Of a stretch of DNA of 64,000 nt, positions 46,531-57,059 are shown in pieces. The stretch comes from Diploptera punctata (lineage: Eukaryota > Arthropoda > Insecta > Blattodea > Blaberidae). The notes under the pieces were generated by a model. It had not been told where the DNA came from, did not search any database, and saw only the letters and a list, made by a program, of their open reading frames with translations. Numbering within the stretch: position 1 is the stretch's first letter; every line of letters starts with the position of its first letter. The position numbers and the translations under genes are program-made. The stretch lies in contig JASPKZ010001230.1 of NCBI GenBank assembly GCA_030220185.1, positions 682,001-746,000 on the forward strand, given 5' to 3'.

Positions 46531-46739
46531 TTTTTTTTATTGTGTTCTGTGGCTCAAATTTATATTAATTTGCACTTGATTCTCCATACTATATACTTTA
46601 ATTCTGTTGCTCTCAGTACTTCTTTTGTTTTTTCTAACATTTCGTACCATTTTCAACATTTTATGATGATATTTATAACTTTTTTTACAAATATTAAATA
46701 TTTATCCATGAATGCAATTACTTTTACAGAACCGCAGTG

Positions 46740-49410
46740 CTCAAGCATGAGATGCGCAAATGCTTAATGTAACTTCCACTACATATCAGTGATATCAGCA
46801 TTACCAACATTCACAATTAATTTCACACCATATTAAAAAAAAACTTAATTCGCTGAGGTGTACAAACCATCCCACACAATTTTCCATCTAATAATCTTAT
46901 ACCACTGATGCACTAAACACTTTTCAACCATTTATAATAACATTTGGTATTATTTAAAACATTTTATAAACATTTCTTACGATTTTTAAATATTTCTAAA
47001 TTATGCGAATATTGTACATCGAGTTCTACAGGCGTGGAAATGCTTCATGTAACATCCGCTAGGTGACTCTCATATCGCAGTTACCAACATTTGAAAATAG
47101 TACCAAACTATATTTAAATTAGTTTCGTAAAATTAGTTTATAGTTTATTAAATAATATGCATGTAAATTGTTTAGTTAGGATAGGAAATGGGAAGTTAGT
47201 TTACGTCCATTTTTTTTTTTGCATTTGGGAATAAATAATATGCATGTAAATTGTTTTGTTAGGTTAGGAAATGGAAAGTTAGTTTACGTACTTTTTTTAG
47301 CATTTGGGAATTTATTCCCAAAGTTGGTGATGCCGACTTCAGAGCCATCTACCGAAAGCTACATTAACCATTACACCAACTCCCGCATGCGCACTGCGAT
47401 TCTGTAGAACTTACAAGAATTCATGTGTGACGGTTTCTCCACCTTATCCACTTCATTTTGTTAGGTTAGTGTACAGTACATTGAATAATATACATATAAC
47501 GTATTTTGTTAGGTTAGGAAATTAGTGTATAATATAAATGTTTGGGAATTTATTGCAAAGGTTGGTCATATCGATTTCATAGCTATGTGGTGCCATCTAG
47601 CGGCAATTCCAAAAACTTTTTGTAGGACTTCATAGATGTGGTTCAACAAAGCGTCAACTCTATAAATGTTGAGCATGCACACTGGTATTCTGTAGGACTT
47701 TGAAAAGGATAATGTTTCCATTAAGCGCAGTGAAAGTTTTTTCTAAGTCGCAGTCAGACACCACGGGCATGACCCAACAAACGTGAAGCGGTTTACTATA
47801 TGGAATATCGCGATGCAGCCAACATTATACATGCTATTTAACAATCCTAAAAGCTAACAACGCAATTTAAGTACTCTAACCTGTGAAAGACCACACTAAA
47901 AGCTAACCTAAAGCAATTTAAGCACATTAACCTGTGAAAAAATGCAATGCCAAAAATAGGTAGTAAGTTCTGAAATTCTAAGATAAATACTCTATGTTGG
48001 CTGCCCTGTTGTACAGAATATTTGTTACAATCAATATGGCTGCCATGTCTTCATGTTATGCATATAGTTAAATATAAAAAAATATGGGCAAAAGTCCGGT
48101 AATTGGCACACACAAATTCTTCTAAGTTCCACAGAATCGCAGTGCACATGTGCGAGTTGCAGGAGTTGCTATAATGGTTAATGTAGCTTCCGGTAGATGG
48201 CTCTGCAGTCAGCATCACCAACTTTGGGAATAAATTCCCAAATGCTAAAAAAATGGACGTAAACTAACTTGCCATTTCCTAACCAAAGAAAACAATTTAC
48301 ATGCATATTATTTATTCCCAAATACTAATAAATGGACGTAAACCAACTTCCCATTTCCTAACCTAACAAAACAATTTACATGCGTAATATTTAATAAACT
48401 ATAAACTAATTTTACGTACACTAAGACTAAATATGGTTTGAAATTATTTTCAAATGTTGGTAACTCCAATTTGAGAGCCACCTCGCAGATGTTACATGAA
48501 GCATTTCCGCTTCTCTATAACCGATACACAAATTTCGCGTAATTTAGAAATATTTAAAAATGATAAGAAATGTTTATAAAATGGTTCCAAAATTTTTAAA
48601 ATAGTACAAAACATCATTATAAATGGTTGAAAAGTGTTTAGTGCATCAGTGGCATAAGAATGTAAGTGTAAAATTGTGTGTGCCAATTAATGGACCTCAG
48701 CCATAATAATCATTAGAAAAAATGTAAGGGAAAACTGCCCTTAAACTAGCGTGAAATATTTTTAAAGTCCTAAACAACAACAGTGCGCATGCGCCAGGGT
48801 TTATAGAGCCAGCGATAACACACAACTGAACCACATATCGATTATCATTCTCAATTACTATCCATCGCTATGAAATTTAAATGACCAATATTTGCAATAA
48901 ATCCCCAAATCTATAAATTATATTTGAAGAGAAAAATTTTCGCCTAGACCGGGACTCGAACCCGGGCCCTTGGCTTTCCGGGCCAAGTGCTCTACCAACT
49001 GAGCTACCGAGGCGAGTTACGATCTAGACGCAAATTTTTCTCTTATATATAACCCCAAATCTATGTTTAAAAAAATATATAAATAATATTAAAATTACCA
49101 AACTTTTATTAAAAATGGATGTACACTCACTTATCACTCCCTAATGCTGATCCAACCAGCGATAGAAAAATCATAGAATAAGTAATATTCTCTGTGGAGA
49201 AAATACCAGTTAGCATCACAATATTGTCTAACAGTGTCATAATATTGTGATTTGCATTTTTAAATAAATCCTTCAAAATTGTCGAATAATGTTATAAAAA
49301 TTGTTTGAAAAAGTTCAAAATATTAAATAATGTTAGTAAATACAGAAGAAGAGCTATAGTTTACAACAGTACTACTGAAAAATGAAGTGCTAGTAGAAGT
49401 GCAATTGAGC
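46740..49410. repeat. Dense cluster of X, Y and Z repeat modules
   Basis: 46790-47110 is the inverse of 51820-52160 (Z). 47708-48095 copies 5561-5960 (Y). 48727-49410 copies the right arm of X with SINE-4 inserted. GCGCATGCGC-type palindromes recur. No coding sequence. Confidence 0.65.
48915..49052 (-). repeat. SINE-4 single copy with 12-bp target duplication
   Basis: CCCCAAATCTAT flanks it (48903-48914 and 49053-49064) inside an X repeat. The 138-bp unit consists of the tRNA-like core (48942-49013) between near-inverted flanks AGAGAAAAATTTGCGTCTAG and AGAGAAAAATTTTCGCCTAG. Confidence 0.82.
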
Positions 49411-49599
49411 CAAATGTAAAAATTTATTGTAAATAGTGGGAATTAATTTTAAAATATAACCTGTTGACGCATGCGCATGGTGTCTACTTCGGACTTTGAA
49501 AAAATACTCGCTGCGCTTAGTGGAAACTTCAGCCCTTTGAAAATTTATAGTGGAAATAAAACTGAAGTTTTGCCATGTTCTGTTTTTCATTAAGGTTAG

Positions 49600-50119
49600 T
49601 TGTTTTTTTGTTAGTATGATGTTTTAAAGTGATAACAAATAGTTTTATTTACTACAAATTATGTAAATATAACCATAATGTTATTACATTTTCCGATTTA
49701 TAATCAACAAATTTAAAGGAAATCAATGTTAGAATAATAATAAATACTCACGATTGTATCCTAATGAACATGAGCATCCCTATGATGAGTACAGACTAGA
49801 ATAAATCTGACCACGTTGTCTATAATTATGAAGAATGACCGAATATTTATGAGAGTTATTATTGTATGACATAACATATCTTATTCTCATATAAATTAAA
49901 CCTGACAAACAATTTACACAATTATTATGATGAATTTTCTACTTTCTTAGCACCGGCCACATGCATCCAAAATGTGGTATACCCAAAAATACACTTATTA
50001 GGCTCTCATTTTCGCTATTAAATGCCTTTTCTTTTATCTGTGAAAATATAAAGCATAACCTACGTATTATCAGTAATTATATTTAAATATTACTTGAATA
50101 AATTACTAACAAAACACAC
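49600..50119. other. Repeat-poor start of RABL3 intron 1
   Basis: This AT-rich stretch shows no coding potential and none of the repeat families that fill the rest of intron 1. Confidence 0.5.
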
Positions 50120-50165
50120 CAGAATCTCCAATAACAATAACTTTAACTTTATCTATTGCAGCCAT
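50120..50165 (-). CDS. RABL3: RABL3 exon 1 (start codon, first half of P-loop)
   Basis: The ATG is at 50165-50163 and the exon encodes MAAIDKVKVIVIGDS plus the first base of a Gly codon. The donor is G|GTGTGT at 50119. The reading matches the start of the RABL3 family, and the split of the P-loop GDSG/VGKT across the intron fits exon 2 exactly. No in-frame upstream ATG of note was seen. Confidence 0.93.
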
Positions 50166-50854
50166 TGAACGTGAATTCAGTTGTTGGTCCTACAAGATAA
50201 ATCGACAAATGGAGTTGCTTCTCTGACTATTGTTAACTTTTTACATGTCGGCGTTTCTTCGAACTATTTGTATATCGGCTATTTAAATTGTATATACTTA
50301 CTGCAATTCTAATTATATTGTAATGGCACTGTATAATATTTAATATTAAATGTTTAACTGCATTGTACATAATATTCTTGTAGTTATTATCGTTATTATG
50401 GCAACATGAAGAGGTTAGGTTGTCATATCACTCTCAGTGCATAACAAAATATCTATGACATTACCAGCTTTGAATTCGATTTATATATCCCAGTGGTATC
50501 TTTAAATATGTCTTAATACCCTTATAATTTTTAATTTAGGATTAGCATTTCTAAAATTTCTCATGCAGATATTCTTTATACTCTTTGAGGTTATGAAATT
50601 CCGGTTAATATAAATTTTACTTCATCGTTAAATATTTTATTTTTTTACATATAATGCAATAATAATAATTTAAGCTAGCTTACTAAGTAACTTTAATGGA
50701 TTACTCGATATTTTCCAATTTACATAAAAGTAAGAGAATTTTGAAAACCTACAAAATTAGTTTTTAATGTTTTATTTGAATGTACTATAACTATTTTTTT
50801 TTCCAGAGAAATGGTTAATAAACTATTTAATATGATGTAAGAAAAAAGTCAAGA
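50166..50854. promoter_or_regulatory. Divergent RABL3/GTF2E1 promoter region
   Basis: These 689 bp lie between the RABL3 and GTF2E1 start codons and should hold both promoters and 5'UTRs. I see no transposable element in it. It is AT-rich with no clear TATA box for either side. A tract ending CAG (50795-50806) may be a GTF2E1 leader-intron acceptor. Confidence 0.7.
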
Positions 50855-50978
50855 ATGGGTGAAGAGAGATTAGTGACAGAAGTCCCAAGCAGTCTCAAAC
50901 AACTTGCACGATTAGTTGTTAGAGGATTCTACACTATAGAGGATGCTTTAATAGTTGACATGTTGGTTAGAAATCCTT
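50855..50978 (+). CDS. GTF2E1: GTF2E1 exon 1 (winged-helix N-terminus)
   Basis: The ATG at 50855 is preceded by AAGA. The exon encodes MGEERLVTEVPSSLKQLARL, then VVRGFYTIEDALIVDMLVRNP, and ends one base into a Cys codon. The donor is CCTT|GTAAGT at 50979. It matches the family start TEVPxxLKxLAxxVIRGFY. A pyrimidine-rich tract ending CAG at 50806 is a possible 5'UTR intron acceptor. Confidence 0.94.
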
Positions 50979-51184
50979 GTAAGTATTTGTTTATGAATGA
51001 TACAGGGCCAATAGTGCAGTAGTAAAGGAACCAGGACCCAAAGATGTATGCTGTTTTTTTCAATACTCCCTGATAATAATATACTCAAAGAAATTCTAGT
51101 ATTTCCTGTATATGGTAATTTAAATTTGTGTTGTAACCTAATCAGGAAAAATATTGCTCTGTTATTAATATATTTTATAGTTTC

Positions 51185-52160
51185 ATGGAAAAACTGCACT
51201 TAAACTAGCGTGAAATATTTTCAAAGTCCTGTAGAACAACAGTGCGCATGCATCGGAGTTTATAGAGCCAGCGATAACCCGTAATCGAACCACATATCAA
51301 TTATCATTCTTGATTACTATCTGTCGGTATGGAATTTAAATGACCAATATTTGCAATAAATCTATGTTAAAAATATATATTAATAATATTAAAATTACCA
51401 ACGTTTATTAAAAATGGGTGTACACTTACGTATCACTCCCTAACGCTGATCCAACTAGCGATAACCCAAAACAGCAATAGAAAAATCGGATAAGGTGTAT
51501 AAACCGTCGCACATTAATTCTTCTAAGTTCTATAGAATCGCAGTGCGCATGCAGGAGTTGTAATGGTTAATGGTTAATGTAGCTTCTGGTAGATGGCTCT
51601 GAAGTTGGTGTCACCAACGTTGGGAATAAATTCCCAAATGCTAAAAAGAAAATGGACGTAAGCTAACTTCCCATTTCCTAACCTAACAAAACAGTTTACA
51701 TGCATATTATTTATTTCCAAATGCAAACAAAAAATGGACATAAACTAACTTTCCATTTCCTAACCTAACTAAAACAATTTACATGCATATTATTTAATAA
51801 ACTATAAACTAATTTTATGAACACTAAATATGGTTTGGTATTATTTTCAAATGTTGGTAACTACGATATGAGAGTCACCTAGCGGATGTTACATGAAGCA
51901 TTTCCACGCCTGTAGAACTCAATGTACAATATTCACGTAATTTAGAAATATTTAAAAATCGTAAGAAATGTTTATAAAATGGTTCCAAAATGTTTAAAAT
52001 AATACCAAATGTTATTATAAATGGTTGAAAAGTGTTTAGTGCATCATTGGCATAAGAATATTACATGGAAAATTGTGTGCGACGGTTTATACACCTCAGC
52101 CAATTATGTTTTTTTTAAATATGGTGTGAAATTAATTGTCAATGTTGGTAATGCCGATAT
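51185..52160. repeat. X and Z repeat modules in GTF2E1 intron 1
   Basis: 51185-51500 matches the right arm of X. 51505-52160 matches Z copies at 48100-48720 and, inverted, 46790-47110. Confidence 0.62.
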
Positions 52161-52302
52161 CACTGATATGTTGTGGAAGTTTCTGAGAAAATGCATCGAG
52201 CATTTAAACCTGAAGCGAATGGGTTAATAAGATGATGTCATTAATAGTGAGTGGAGAACATATTTTTATCGACTCACCTCATATGATTTCAAATTTCTTT
52301 GA

Positions 52303-52339
52303 TACCAATGGTTTCAGACAATATCATGTCCCTCTTCAG
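52303..52339 (-). ncRNA. Hammerhead ribozyme motif in PLE-M
   Basis: Minus strand: CTGAAGA (52339-52333), helix II GGACA/TGTCT, GAA, helix III ACC-ATT-GGT, cleavage near A52303. Helix III changes to ACC-GTC-GGT in the right arm (52756-52764), keeping pairing. Confidence 0.72.
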
Positions 52340-52429
52340 CCATCGTTTCCACTGATGAAATTCTGTGATTGTTGATTTCTCTAATGATATCACCTCTTGT
52401 GCTGCCATCTTTCGTTGGGATTATAAACT

Positions 52430-52730
52430 TTGTAATTCAATTTTTATCCACCTGAATATCGAAGTTCATAGATCGATATTTATTCTTCTGAATGAATATC
52501 ATTCCCCAAATTGTCAATTCTAACGGTTTATCCAATTGTTTCAAAAGTTTTGCCTCTTTCAATTTTATGATGTTCTAGCAAACTATGTGCGGCAATTGCT
52601 GATATTTCAATTTCACAATTTTTAATATTTCTAAAATGTTCTTTAGTGCGTGTTTCCAAATTCCTTTTTGTTTTTCCCATGTATACTTTGCTACAATCAT
52701 TACAATTTATTTGATAAATTCCAGATTTCT
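52430..52730 (-). pseudogene. Penelope-like GIY-YIG endonuclease end (PLE-M)
   Basis: The minus strand reads GIYQINCNDCSKVYMGKTKR, then NLETRTKEHFRNIKNCEIEI, then AIAAHSLLEHHKIER and a frameshift. The YQI and YMG elements correspond to the GIY and YIG of the nuclease, with the preceding Cys pair (CNDC) usual for Penelope elements. Confidence 0.82.
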
Positions 52731-53283
52731 TACTGTCTGATATTGATATTGTCTGAAACCGTCGGTATCAAAGAAATTTGAAATCATATGAGGTGAGTCG
52801 ATAAAAATATGTTCTGCACTCACTATTAATGATATAACCTCATAATGTTTACTTCCCAATATTAATTTAAATATAAGATGATGTCATGTTCGTCTTTTCC
52901 CTTTTTATCGTCATTATGCCTCACACAACTTACCTAGATTGGTCATATATTGAATATTAGCACTGTTCAACTGAGAAGACAAGAGATAGTAAGAGAGAAA
53001 GAAATCTTGGTATATCACATAATATTGCTGGTCCAACTATAACCACATTCAGTTTTCTCTTTTATTCTAATCCTACACCGTTTTATTTATTTATTTTTTT
53101 TTCATTCTGTACCTTCCCTATTGAGATTGGTATCTTCAACATGTGATATTTTATTCTATCCCTTCTTATCATGTAGCATATCTGAAAAATAATTCAGAAT
53201 GATTTGTTGTGCCCATAAAGAGATTTTTAAGAAATACACACTTTTTAGACACAATTTCACTAGAACTGAACAAAATTATTACT

Positions 53284-53510
53284 ATGATGATCATGTAGAA
53301 GATTTCCGGGCTGTCGGCCATGGTCTTGAGGCTTGTAGTTCCCCGACGTTTTGCCAGAGACTGCATCCAGCATCCTCAAGGGTTGTCTTGAGGATGCCGG
53401 ATGCAGTCTCTGGCAAAACATCGGGGAACTACAAGCCTCAAGACCATGGCCAACAGCCCGGAAATCTTCTACAAGATCATCATAATAACTCCGGCCGTGA
53501 AAGCCTAAGT
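53284..53510 (+). mobile_element. Penelope-like fold-back T with hammerhead relic
   Basis: The 13-bp duplication CAAAATTATTACT (53271-53283 and 53511-53523) flanks it. Arms of about 95 bp are reverse complements. The 3' end is AACTCCGGCCGTGAAAGCCT, a different terminus from the CCTCATA set. The relic core is TTGAGGA (53388-53394), helix II GCCGG/CTGGC and AAAAC, two core changes. Confidence 0.78.
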
Positions 53511-53529
53511 CAAAATTATTACTGTATTT

Positions 53530-54120
53530 AGATTATGTTGCAGACATTGTGCAATATTCAAGTTTTAAAAAACTTACAGTAAAATAAAAATCATATAGCG
53601 TTAACAGACACACACTAACACACATATAGATATAGTCGGCTCATTCATTTAGTTTACAGGCAGCATCAAAGGGAAACTATTTTCCTCTGGTTTAAAAAAA
53701 TACATTGTTACTGCCAGGCAGAGCTGGAGAGTTGTTAGAGACTTCTAAGACACTGCTCCAATTACCAAAAACTGAAAACAGTTCTCTGCCAATAATGTTT
53801 TCAAATTTTTAAATGACGTTTCTATGTCTACTCCACATGGATATAATTTTTAACAACATTGCAACTTTTGTCTTTTGCAGTATCTTTAATTGGTAAAAAT
53901 TAATTCTAGTGAATAAAACATGATAATGCTGCTTGATATGCTAAATACTTATGCGTGCAAAATAGACAAAGTAAAGCGCCTGTAAAGTAAATGACTGATT
54001 CAACTGACTGTGTGTATGTGTATACATGCATAAGAAAAGGGACCACTTGGCAGCATTTAGTATCTGTAAAAAAATAGGAGAGGATGCAAAACAGTGATTT
54101 TTTGTTTTTATGTATTTGTT
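53530..54120. other. Unannotated GTF2E1 intron 1 sequence
   Basis: No gene or named repeat recognised. Confidence 0.4.
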
Positions 54121-54124
54121 ATCT

Positions 54125-54605
54125 CACACTCTAAACTATCATAACTAACTAACTCACTGGCACTATCGAACCCATAGGTTCATGACCATGCAAACATAAG
54201 CTCTCCATACATCCCTATCCTGAGCTAATGTCTTCCAATCATTCTCTGCATAATCTACTTCCCTCAAATCAGAATTAATGTTATTCTCCCACCTCATTCT
54301 TGGTCTACCAACTGGGCATTTTCCCTCTGGTTTTCCTACAAGAAGCTTCCATGCACATCTTTCATTCCCCATTTGTGCCACATGACCTGCCCATTGCAGT
54401 CTACGAGACTTAACTGTTCTTATTATATCTGGCTTCCTATAAATACCATGTAGTTCACTGTTATGTAGTCTTCCCCATTCACCTGTCTGTTCATCTCTCT
54501 TGGTTCATAAATTTTCCTAAGAACTTTATTCTCAAATACTCATAATCTCCTTTCCTCCCTTAAAGTAAGAGTCCATGTTTCGCATCCATATAACTGGTAG
54601 AATAA
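54125..54605 (-). pseudogene. LINE family A 3' part
   Basis: The minus strand reads MGNERCAWKLLVGKPEGKCP, then VGRPRMRWENNINSDLREVD and ENDWKTLAQDRDVWRAYV, ending CAGTGAGTTAGTTA. One of the better-kept tails. Confidence 0.78.
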
Positions 54606-54801
54606 TTTATGTAGAATAATTGTTTTATGTATGGTTCCCTTGATATTTTAAGTTAAGCAAGAAGAGGAAAAGTTACCACATAGTGTTTGGATGCAGACAT
54701 ATGTTAATTATTTAACTTTCACAGGGAAAGAACACTATGTGATTTAATTTAAGAATTAAATTAATGTTTTTATTACCTCACCTCATATCCTTTTTCTTCT
54801 A

Positions 54802-54834
54802 GACCGCAGTTTCGGAGCTTATCTCCATCGTCAG
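54802..54834 (-). ncRNA. Hammerhead ribozyme motif, PLE-J left arm
   Basis: Exact inverted copy: CTGACGA at 54834-54828, GAAAC at 54813-54809, cleavage after C (54802). Confidence 0.76.
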
Positions 54835-54926
54835 TAGCCTCTGGTCGATCGGTGTTATGTCGTTTCTTGGTAGAAGTAAGAAGAAAACCGCCAAGAAACG
54901 ACATAACACCGATCGACCAGAGGCTA

Positions 54927-54959
54927 CTGACGATGGAGATAAGCTCCGAAACTGCGGTC
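54927..54959 (+). ncRNA. Hammerhead ribozyme motif, PLE-J right arm
   Basis: CTGACGA (54927-54933), helix II GGAG/CTCC with a five-base loop, GAA 54948-54950, helix III AC-TGCG-GT, cleavage after C54959. CTA/TAG pairs start helix I. Every invariant base is present. Confidence 0.78.
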
Positions 54960-55139
54960 TAGAAGAAAAAGGATATGAGGTGAGGTAATAAAAACATTAA
55001 TTTAATTCTTAGATATGTTAATTTCTGAGGTTCTCTCTTCCATATTCAATGTCTGCCTGGACATTTAAGCTTGTTTAGTTGCATTGATTATATCTCGCAG
55101 TACAGTTGCTAATAAGAGTGTCTGCGTTCTGAAACAGGA

Positions 55140-55435
55140 ATAGCGCCGATTAGGTAGGCCAAGAATAAGATTGGAAAATAACAATAACCATGATTAGAGA
55201 GATGAATTATATAATGATTAATAAATAAGATGAATCCGGAGTCATCTTACCTCATAACTACTTGTGTTCTATTTGAACATATTTCGATATGCCATGTATA
55301 GCATCATCAACTTTAGCAGAATTTGTTAATATATAGCAGTTGATTGGAAAACGTTGGCTCAGGATAGGGAAGTATGGAGAGCATATGTCCATGCAGCCAT
55401 GAACCTCTGGGTTTGATAGTGCCAGTGAGTTAGTT
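55140..55435 (+). pseudogene. LINE family A 3' end split by a Penelope-like piece
   Basis: LINE text before 55212 and after 55330 (DWKTLAQDREVWRAYVHAA). The inserted block 55212-55330 carries a minus-strand hammerhead relic (TTGATGA 55310-55304, GAAAT, ATATGTT) and the GAGGTAAGATG arm. Confidence 0.65.
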
Positions 55436-55639
55436 ATATGTAGGAGTTAGTAAAGAAAATACATCATAGAATGTGGAAAAACTTCATCAGCGTAACTTTC
55501 CAGTAATTAGTAGATAGTTACAGTTGTATATAGCAAATTTTTAAATGGCTATATTGTAAAAAAAAAGGGAAGCTACCACACCTATATATCTCTAGTAAAG
55601 CTGCAAACATGGCATGATGAGTCTTTCCACTGTAAATAG

Positions 55640-55964
55640 TGAATGAAAGTGAAGATAGGAGAAGAAATGTTAGAGGGAAGAGAAATTGGAAGGGGAGTAC
55701 GACAAGGATGTCCTCTATCACTTACTCTTTTCAACATCTGCCTGGAAGACCTAATGAAGAACTGCTTCAGGAATACAGGAGGCATAAACGTGGGAGGAAG
55801 AAGAATTAACTGCAAGATTTGTTGATGATATGGCTTTGCTAACAGAAGTTGCCATGACACTGAGGAACATGCTGATGGAGCTAAATGACAGATGCAAGGA
55901 TTGTGGGATGAAGATAAATATAAATAAGATGAAGGCCATGATTATAGGAAGGAAACCAAGGAAG

Positions 55965-55995
<31 letters not shown>

Positions 55996-56605
55996 TATAT
56001 GAGGATTAAAGATGAGGCCATTGAGCAAGTGCAGAGCTTCAAATACTTGGATTGTACTATCAGTAGTAACATGAACTGGTGTCAGTAGGTAAAGCAGCGG
56101 ATAGCAATGGCAAAGAAGCTCTTAACAAGAAGAGAAGCATTTTCTGCTGACCTTTTGCAAAAGAATTACGGAAGAGACTAGTGAAATACTTTGTGTGGAG
56201 TGTAGCATTGTATGGTGCAGAGACTTGGACATTATGATGGAATGAGGAAAAGCAACTGGAAGCTTTTGAGATGTGAATATGGAGAAGGATGGAGTGTATA
56301 AAATGGACAGACAAAATAAAAAATAAAGTTGTGCTAGACAGAGTGGGTGAAAGAAGAACATTGCTGGAACTCATAAAGATGAGGAAAAGAAATTGTATTC
56401 ACCACTAGCTAGGAAGAAACTGCCTGCTGACGGATGCCCTAGAAGGAATGGTCAATGGAAAGAAAGTTAGAGACATCAGATGATAGACAGTATTAAATTA
56501 AATGGTTTGTACGCAGATACATAATGGAAGACTGAGTTAAGGAAAGAGTGAAGATTGCTGTGTTTGCAGTGAAAGACCTGCTCTTGGGCAGAACACTATG
56601 TATGT
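55640..56605 (+). pseudogene. LINE family E, reverse transcriptase to 3' end
   Basis: The plus strand reads LEGREIGRGVRQGCPLSLTL, a frameshift, FVDDMALLTEVAMTLRNMLM (FVDD active site), MKINIKMKAMIIGRKPRKI, then decayed C-terminus. A TA repeat sits at 55967-55985. The 3' end GAAAGACCTGCTCTTGGGCA also marks short fragments at 2934 and 37082. Confidence 0.8.
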
Positions 56606-56609
56606 ATAT

Positions 56610-57055
56610 TGTAAAATTGAGTTTATAGTAAATGAAAATTATGGTTACTTTTGGACCTTTAAAATGGAATTTAACCAGCCCTCTTCAGTTTTATTATCGA
56701 AAATGCATATTTCAAGGGTTATAAAAGTGCCATTAACTCAACACCTCCAAGTGGTCCTTGTCATGGGCATGTACATTATAGTTAATGGCTATTCTGTTGT
56801 TCACAATATTCTTTCTGCTATGCAATTATATGGCATCCTGCCCTCTTTTATTAGCAAATTCTGAAGGTATGTAGCTATTAAGTTTCTCATAAAATTATTT
56901 TTTGAAAAGATTTTTACAAATCTTCATTGATCCTACTTAAGTAGACACCAAACATTATTGTGACAAATATATATATATATATATATATAAAACCAAAGCT
57001 CTAATTGCCATAATTTTTTGGGAACCAAACTTGACATATAGCAGTCAATTATGAA
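56610..57055. other. Unannotated intron sequence with TA repeat
   Basis: TA microsatellite at 56969-56988; nothing else recognised. Confidence 0.4.
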
Positions 57056-57059
57056 AAGT

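Larger units (their letters stand above)
25302..50165 (-). other. RABL3: RABL3 gene locus (5 coding exons)
   Basis: RABL3 is a Rab-like small GTPase lacking the usual C-terminal prenylation cysteines. I joined five minus-strand exons at GT/AG sites: 50165-50120, 38184-37975, 36916-36765, 31305-31192 and 25475-25302. Together they give 696 nt, or 231 residues plus stop, against about 236 in the human protein. Frame is kept at every junction. The protein begins MAAIDKVKVIVIGDSGVGKT (P-loop), has WDIGG in the switch II position and GTKYD as the guanine-specificity motif, and ends in the conserved SRFFDKVIE region. Introns are about 11.9, 1.06, 5.5 and 5.7 kb and are filled with transposable elements. 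The gene is divergent from GTF2E1 and has POLR3K just downstream on the same strand. Confidence 0.95.
52242..52872 (+). mobile_element. Penelope-like element PLE-M with GIY-YIG remnant
   Basis: The 15-bp duplication ATAAGATGATGTCAT (52227-52241 and 52873-52887) flanks it. The 3' part (about 52738-52872, plus) ends in terminus CCTCATAATGTTTACTTCC (52838-52856). The rest is an inverted segment (minus) with endonuclease, hammerhead and 3' hairpin. Layout resembles a 5' inversion. Confidence 0.85.
54710..55012 (-). mobile_element. Penelope-like fold-back PLE-J
   Basis: The 11-bp duplication ATATGTTAATT (54699-54709 and 55013-55023) flanks it. Terminus in reverse at 54725-54742. Arms about 54750-54870 and 54888-55005 are nearly perfect. 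Both arms carry an intact hammerhead. PLE-G is its deletion derivative. Confidence 0.84.

Noticed and set aside
52738..52765. Complete hammerhead in the right arm of PLE-M
   Set aside because: Only the GAAAC and helix III half is present; CTGATAT at the junction lacks G8 and A9 and the copy is truncated there.
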